Of a stretch of 64,000 nucleotides of DNA, positions 60,854-64,000 are shown piece after piece; positions within the stretch are counted from its first letter, which is position 1; each line of letters begins with the position of its first letter. A model generated the notes under the pieces. It was not told the DNA's origin, searched no databases, and saw only the letters and a program-made list of their open reading frames with translations. The DNA comes from Paenibacillus oryzisoli (GTDB lineage: Bacteria > Bacillota > Bacilli > Paenibacillales > NBRC-103111): positions 82,057-146,056 of the forward strand of contig NZ_LYPB01000081.1 of the NCBI RefSeq assembly GCF_001653565.1, read 5' to 3'. The position numbers and the translations under genes were made by a program.

Positions 60854-61906
60854 ATGTTAGAGAGACAGAAGCACAGTAAAAGGGGATTCGGACTTTTCCG
60901 TACCACGCATTTGGTTATAACTTTAACGGCCATGGTCGCTTTCTTAGCGGCCTGCGGCAATTCCGATGGAGGCGCCAAGACAGCTGGTGCAAGTGCAGCA
61001 GCGACAAGTGGAGGGGCAGCCAAGGTACAACCACCAGCAGTGATCAATTATGGATACATTGGCACGAATAAGCTGAATTTTCCAGGTGGTGCAGAAGGTT
61101 GGGGGTTGTACAAAGGTATTATTCAAGAGGAGCTCAAAAAGTACGGTATCACCGAGATCAAGCCGGTAGCGTTCCCGAATGGACCTGACCAGAGTGAGTC
61201 ATTAATCAGCGGTAGATTGGATTTCGGCAGTTTGGGCGATACGCCAGCGATGCTTGCTCGTTCAACAGGCGCGAAGACAAGAGCGATTACGCAGAACACA
61301 ACAGACAATATCGGTTACTTAATTGGTAAAAAAGGTGGACCAACAACGCTTGCTGATTTGAAAGGTAAAACGATCGCGATTCAAAAAGGTTCCTTCATGC
61401 ACCGCTACATTGCCGGCCTGGTGAAAGAACAAAATATCCCTGACGTGAAGTTCATCCATATGCTGCGTCCTGATGGTGAAGCGGCGTTATCTCGTGGCGA
61501 AGTAGATGCAATGACGAACAGTGCGATCTTTGCCCTGAAACAAATTGAGAATGGATTCCCATTGATTGATGATGCGACCAAGCATCCGAATTTGATCGGT
61601 GGCAGCGTTACGGTCGTTTCCGAGGAGTATCTGAAGAAATTCCCTGATTTCCCGAAGGTTTGGAATGAAGCGAGGCAAAAAGCGCTCAAAGATTTACAAT
61701 CCAAACCAGATGAATATTACCAATTCTTATCTCAGTTAAATGGATTTACACCGGAACTCAACAAGAAGGTTACACCGATTGAGACGATTAAAGATGTTAA
61801 TTTTAAGGATGATGGTGTGAAGCTGCTGGATGGAACGAAGAAGTTCTTAGTTGAAGAGAAATTAGCGGAGAAAGATTTCGATCTGAATCAGTGGATAATT
61901 AAATAA
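60854..61906 (+). CDS. ABC transporter binding lipoprotein (SsuA/TauA/NrtA-class)
   Basis: A 350-residue membrane-tethered receptor. A lipobox FLAACGNS lies near residue 35, followed by an Ala/Gly-rich linker. The NMT1/SsuA-like fold has INYGYIGTNKLNFPGGAEG, SGRLDFGSLGDTPAML and GKTIAIQKGSFMHRYIAGL. It is the likely receptor for the permease-ATPase set of unit 1, which lacks one. The ligand may be a sulfonate or another small oxyanion or organic compound. Confidence 0.92.
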   Translation: MLERQKHSKRGFGLFRTTHLVITLTAMVAFLAACGNSDGGAKTAGASAAATSGGAAKVQPPAVINYGYIGTNKLNFPGGAEGWGLYKGIIQEELKKYGITEIKPVAFPNGPDQSESLISGRLDFGSLGDTPAMLARSTGAKTRAITQNTTDNIGYLIGKKGGPTTLADLKGKTIAIQKGSFMHRYIAGLVKEQNIPDVKFIHMLRPDGEAALSRGEVDAMTNSAIFALKQIENGFPLIDDATKHPNLIGGSVTVVSEEYLKKFPDFPKVWNEARQKALKDLQSKPDEYYQFLSQLNGFTPELNKKVTPIETIKDVNFKDDGVKLLDGTKKFLVEEKLAEKDFDLNQWIIK

Positions 61907-61949
61907 AGCGAATAAAGGCAACACGCCTACTCGGAAAGGAAATGATGAC

Positions 61950-62564
61950 ATGACTGTATCCGCACAAGTAGATAATCAAACTGGTTTAACTCCCGAGGTA
62001 GAGGCGAATCGCAAGGCGGATTATCCTGTACATTCGCTGTTTCTTAATCGTTGGTCGTCACGAGCTTTTGAAGAGAAGGAAGTAACACAAGAAACCTTGT
62101 ATACGATACTGGAGGCTGCTCGCTGGGCACCTTCCAGTTCCAATCTGCAGCCGTGGCGATTCATAGTGGCCCACACGGAAGAGCAGAAACAGAAATTTCA
62201 ATCGTTTATTAAACCGAACAACCGCTTATGGACGGATCATGCTCCAGTGCTATTGCTGATTGTGTCCAACAAGTTCCGTCAAGATGGCGAGCCTAGTGGT
62301 GCACATGCGTTCGATGCTGGTGCTGCTTGGGCATCCATTGCTTTTCAAGCGCATTTGTTAGGTCTAGCGACGCGCGCTGTTGGTGGTTACGAGAGAGAGC
62401 AGGCACGGGAAGTACTCCAAATTCCGGCGGAGTATGAGCTTCATGCCGTAATTGCTCTAGGCTACCGTGGAGCACCTGAAACGTTGCCTGAGGACTTTCA
62501 GCAGCGCGAGCTGCCGAATGGACGCCGTGCATTGAACGAGAGTATCATCGAAGGCTCATTCTAA
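61950..62564 (+). CDS. Nitroreductase-family protein
   Basis: An FMN enzyme of 204 residues. It has FLNRWSSRAFEEKEVTQE and APSSSNLQPWRFIVA, the FMN-site signature, and ends YRGAPETLPEDFQQRE. A GGAAAGGAAATG ribosome site precedes the ATG. It is the third redox enzyme of this system and may feed electrons or modify the substrate (inference). Confidence 0.9.
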   Translation: MTVSAQVDNQTGLTPEVEANRKADYPVHSLFLNRWSSRAFEEKEVTQETLYTILEAARWAPSSSNLQPWRFIVAHTEEQKQKFQSFIKPNNRLWTDHAPVLLLIVSNKFRQDGEPSGAHAFDAGAAWASIAFQAHLLGLATRAVGGYEREQAREVLQIPAEYELHAVIALGYRGAPETLPEDFQQRELPNGRRALNESIIEGSF

Positions 62565-62568
62565 TTCG

Positions 62569-63840
62569 ATGGATTCGTGGAATCGACAGTTTGCAGCCTT
62601 GCTCTCTGTACAATTGCTTGTATCGACCGCGCACGGCATGTTCGTTCCCCTTTTGCCCAGCTTCCTTCAGGATATTGGGCATATAAGTGGGGATTCGCTT
62701 TACATATGGTCAGGCGCCATATTCTCAGCCAATTTCATGATCATGATGCTGCTCATGCCTTTCTTGGGGCGTATCGGAGATCTTTACGGGCGTAAGCCTG
62801 TGATGTTATGGTCAGGATTTGGGATGACCCTCGTTACGGCTTGCATGTCACTGGCTACCGAACCTTGGCAGTTGGCGCTGCTGCGATTGGCACAAGGGTG
62901 CTTCACTGGCATCCTGCCATTCACCATGGTGCTGATCTTGATTGGAGCTGCCAAGAGTAAGGTTGGCGTTTCGGCTGGCACCATGCAAATGATGGGCGAG
63001 ACCGGTTCGCTAATCGGACCACTGATTGCATCTTCTTTACTTACCTTTTACTCGGTACGAGGCGCATATCCCGCTATGAGTGTGTGCATTATGCTGGCAA
63101 CCATCAGCGTGCTCTGCTTTGTCAAAGAAGGTCCTCGTACACCTGTTGTTTCTACAGTGGAAGGGAGCACCTTGTTCTCCGACTGGAAGAACATCTGGCG
63201 GATGAAGCCGCTCCCCTCGCTGCTGCTAAGTGCCCTATGCATCAATTTCGCACTAGTCGGGACGAATCCAATTATCCCCTATTACCTCCGGCAATCCACG
63301 CATACGTTCACCTTTCTCAACGATCAATGGCTGCTCGGCATCACCTTATCGGCGACCTCCCTTGCCGTTATCGTGTTCTCCCCTTTGCTGGGCATGCTCT
63401 CCGATCGTGTAGGACCTTTAGTGTTGCTCAAAATAGCGACCAGCACCGCGTTTCTCCTCTGTATCGTGCAGGCTGTGACGCATCTGTATCCGCTTATCCT
63501 TGCGTCCCGATTCATGCTCGGCCTGTGTGTAGCGGGCATGATGCCCAACATTCAAGCCCAAGTGAGGGGCTTAGTCCGCAAGGGGCTGGAGGGACAGACT
63601 TTCGCCATGGTGAACTCATGGATGTTCCTTGGCTGTCTAACGGGGCCGCTTCTCGGTGGGGTGATCGTCGCTCATTTCGGTATTCGTGGCTGGTTTATTG
63701 CTGCTATGCTCGTCTTTGGCATTAGTTGCTGGCAAGCTTTTCGGATAGGAAGCTACCAATCTCGAAAGGCCAAACTGGACGAGGAGTTACAAGTGGCTCA
63801 AGCTGGTAAGAGTGTGCCCAAAGCAGTAGCCTCGAACTAG
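62569..63840 (+). CDS. MFS transporter (DHA1-like)
   Basis: A 423-residue 12-segment carrier. The motif A loop reads GRIGDLYGRKPVMLWSG, and the second half repeats it as GMLSDRVGPLV. It is of the drug:proton antiporter class. It starts four bases after the nitroreductase stop and has no clear ribosome site, so translational coupling is likely. It may export a product of the redox pathway. A strong terminator follows. Confidence 0.9.
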   Translation: MDSWNRQFAALLSVQLLVSTAHGMFVPLLPSFLQDIGHISGDSLYIWSGAIFSANFMIMMLLMPFLGRIGDLYGRKPVMLWSGFGMTLVTACMSLATEPWQLALLRLAQGCFTGILPFTMVLILIGAAKSKVGVSAGTMQMMGETGSLIGPLIASSLLTFYSVRGAYPAMSVCIMLATISVLCFVKEGPRTPVVSTVEGSTLFSDWKNIWRMKPLPSLLLSALCINFALVGTNPIIPYYLRQSTHTFTFLNDQWLLGITLSATSLAVIVFSPLLGMLSDRVGPLVLLKIATSTAFLLCIVQAVTHLYPLILASRFMLGLCVAGMMPNIQAQVRGLVRKGLEGQTFAMVNSWMFLGCLTGPLLGGVIVAHFGIRGWFIAAMLVFGISCWQAFRIGSYQSRKAKLDEELQVAQAGKSVPKAVASN

Positions 63841-63894
63841 CGAGCTTAAGCAAATTGTAATTAAAAGAGCCTATAACAACAAATTAGAATTAAG

Positions 63895-63920
63895 CGAGCC
63901 CTTTGCGGCTCGTTTTTTTT
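63895..63920 (+). terminator. Intrinsic terminator of unit 2
   Basis: CGAGCC (63895-63900) and GGCTCG (63907-63912) form the stem, and eight T follow (63913-63920). The group II intron-like sequence starts within three bases of the T run. Confidence 0.9.
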
Positions 63921-63922
63921 GC

Positions 63923-64000
63923 GTGGCGTGCCCAGAGGCACGCATTATCTAGTTGGTGAAAGTCCAACCAAGGGAGGGGCCAGGCCACCTTTGTAGCTAG
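63923..64000 (+). mobile_element. Probable 5' end of a group II intron (cut by window edge)
   Basis: From GTGGCGTGCCCAGAGGCACGC (63923-63943) a perfect hairpin GCGTGCC-CAGA-GGCACGC is followed by AGTTGGTGAAAGTCCAACC, a GGTGAAAGTCC segment typical of domain I of bacterial group II introns. Its position directly after a terminator matches the target preference of class C introns. The reverse-transcriptase gene would lie beyond 64000. Confidence 0.65.

Overview
The window looks like a chromosomal segment of a Paenibacillus-type Firmicute. The reasons are the lipoprotein-anchored sugar ABC transporters without their own ATPase, a YesM/YesN-type two-component pair, several secreted proteins carrying the copper-amine-oxidase N-terminal-like domain, strong Gram-positive ribosome binding sites, and many intrinsic terminators. 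This assignment is inference from gene style, not from a marker gene. No rRNA, tRNA or CRISPR array was seen.

Layout. 0-8.2 kb: a carbohydrate ABC importer (binding lipoprotein, two permeases), a zinc-type dehydrogenase, and a YesM/YesN sensor pair. 8.3-15.7 kb: a second importer (two permeases, binding lipoprotein) with a cytosolic glycerophosphodiester phosphodiesterase, a ROK regulator, an MFS carrier and a lone ABC ATPase; this reads as an uptake and hydrolysis unit for glycerophosphodiesters. 15.7-25.1 kb: ribosomal protein bL25/Ctc, a TetR regulator, and four secreted proteins that all carry the copper-amine-oxidase-like domain (phytase-esterase-like, two LRR proteins, one RCC1-repeat protein). 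25.8-34.9 kb: a DrrAB-type exporter, a TerD-vWA protein, a GGDEF/EAL protein, a binding lipoprotein, a nucleotidyltransferase-like protein, DUF402 and Nif3. 35.6-38.9 kb: an alpha/beta hydrolase followed by an ECF42-type sigma factor flanked by two DGPF/YciI proteins and a DUF1801 protein. 39-43 kb: a repeat-rich stretch, two tiny membrane proteins, a protein with an internal duplication, an FtsW/RodA-like protein and a PadR regulator. 43.3-47.9 kb: a Fur-box-controlled iron-siderophore importer with a nitroreductase. 48-54 kb: an oxidoreductase, a TetR/SDR divergent pair, a Fur-box-controlled AraC-binding-protein fusion, and DUF2935.

54.1-63.8 kb is the most interesting part. Two adjacent transcription units share the same promoter-leader-terminator architecture. 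Unit 1 encodes an ATPase, two permeases, a flavoprotein and a two-cluster ferredoxin. Unit 2 encodes a paralogous flavoprotein and ferredoxin, a binding lipoprotein, a nitroreductase and an MFS carrier. Unit 1 has no binding protein and unit 2 has no permease or ATPase, so the two probably form one import-and-reduction system of the sulfonate/taurine transporter class, with AprAB-like or fumarate-reductase-like redox enzymes. The substrate is unknown.

The intergenic regions are rich in structure: a 12-copy CCCCAAA heptamer tract, a 40-bp GC-rich tandem repeat, a 39-bp tandem repeat, two copies of a composite ~190-bp inverted element, an IS3-end-like 52-bp element inserted in a terminator loop with a 3-bp duplication, and what looks like the 5' end of a group II intron just after the last terminator at the right edge.
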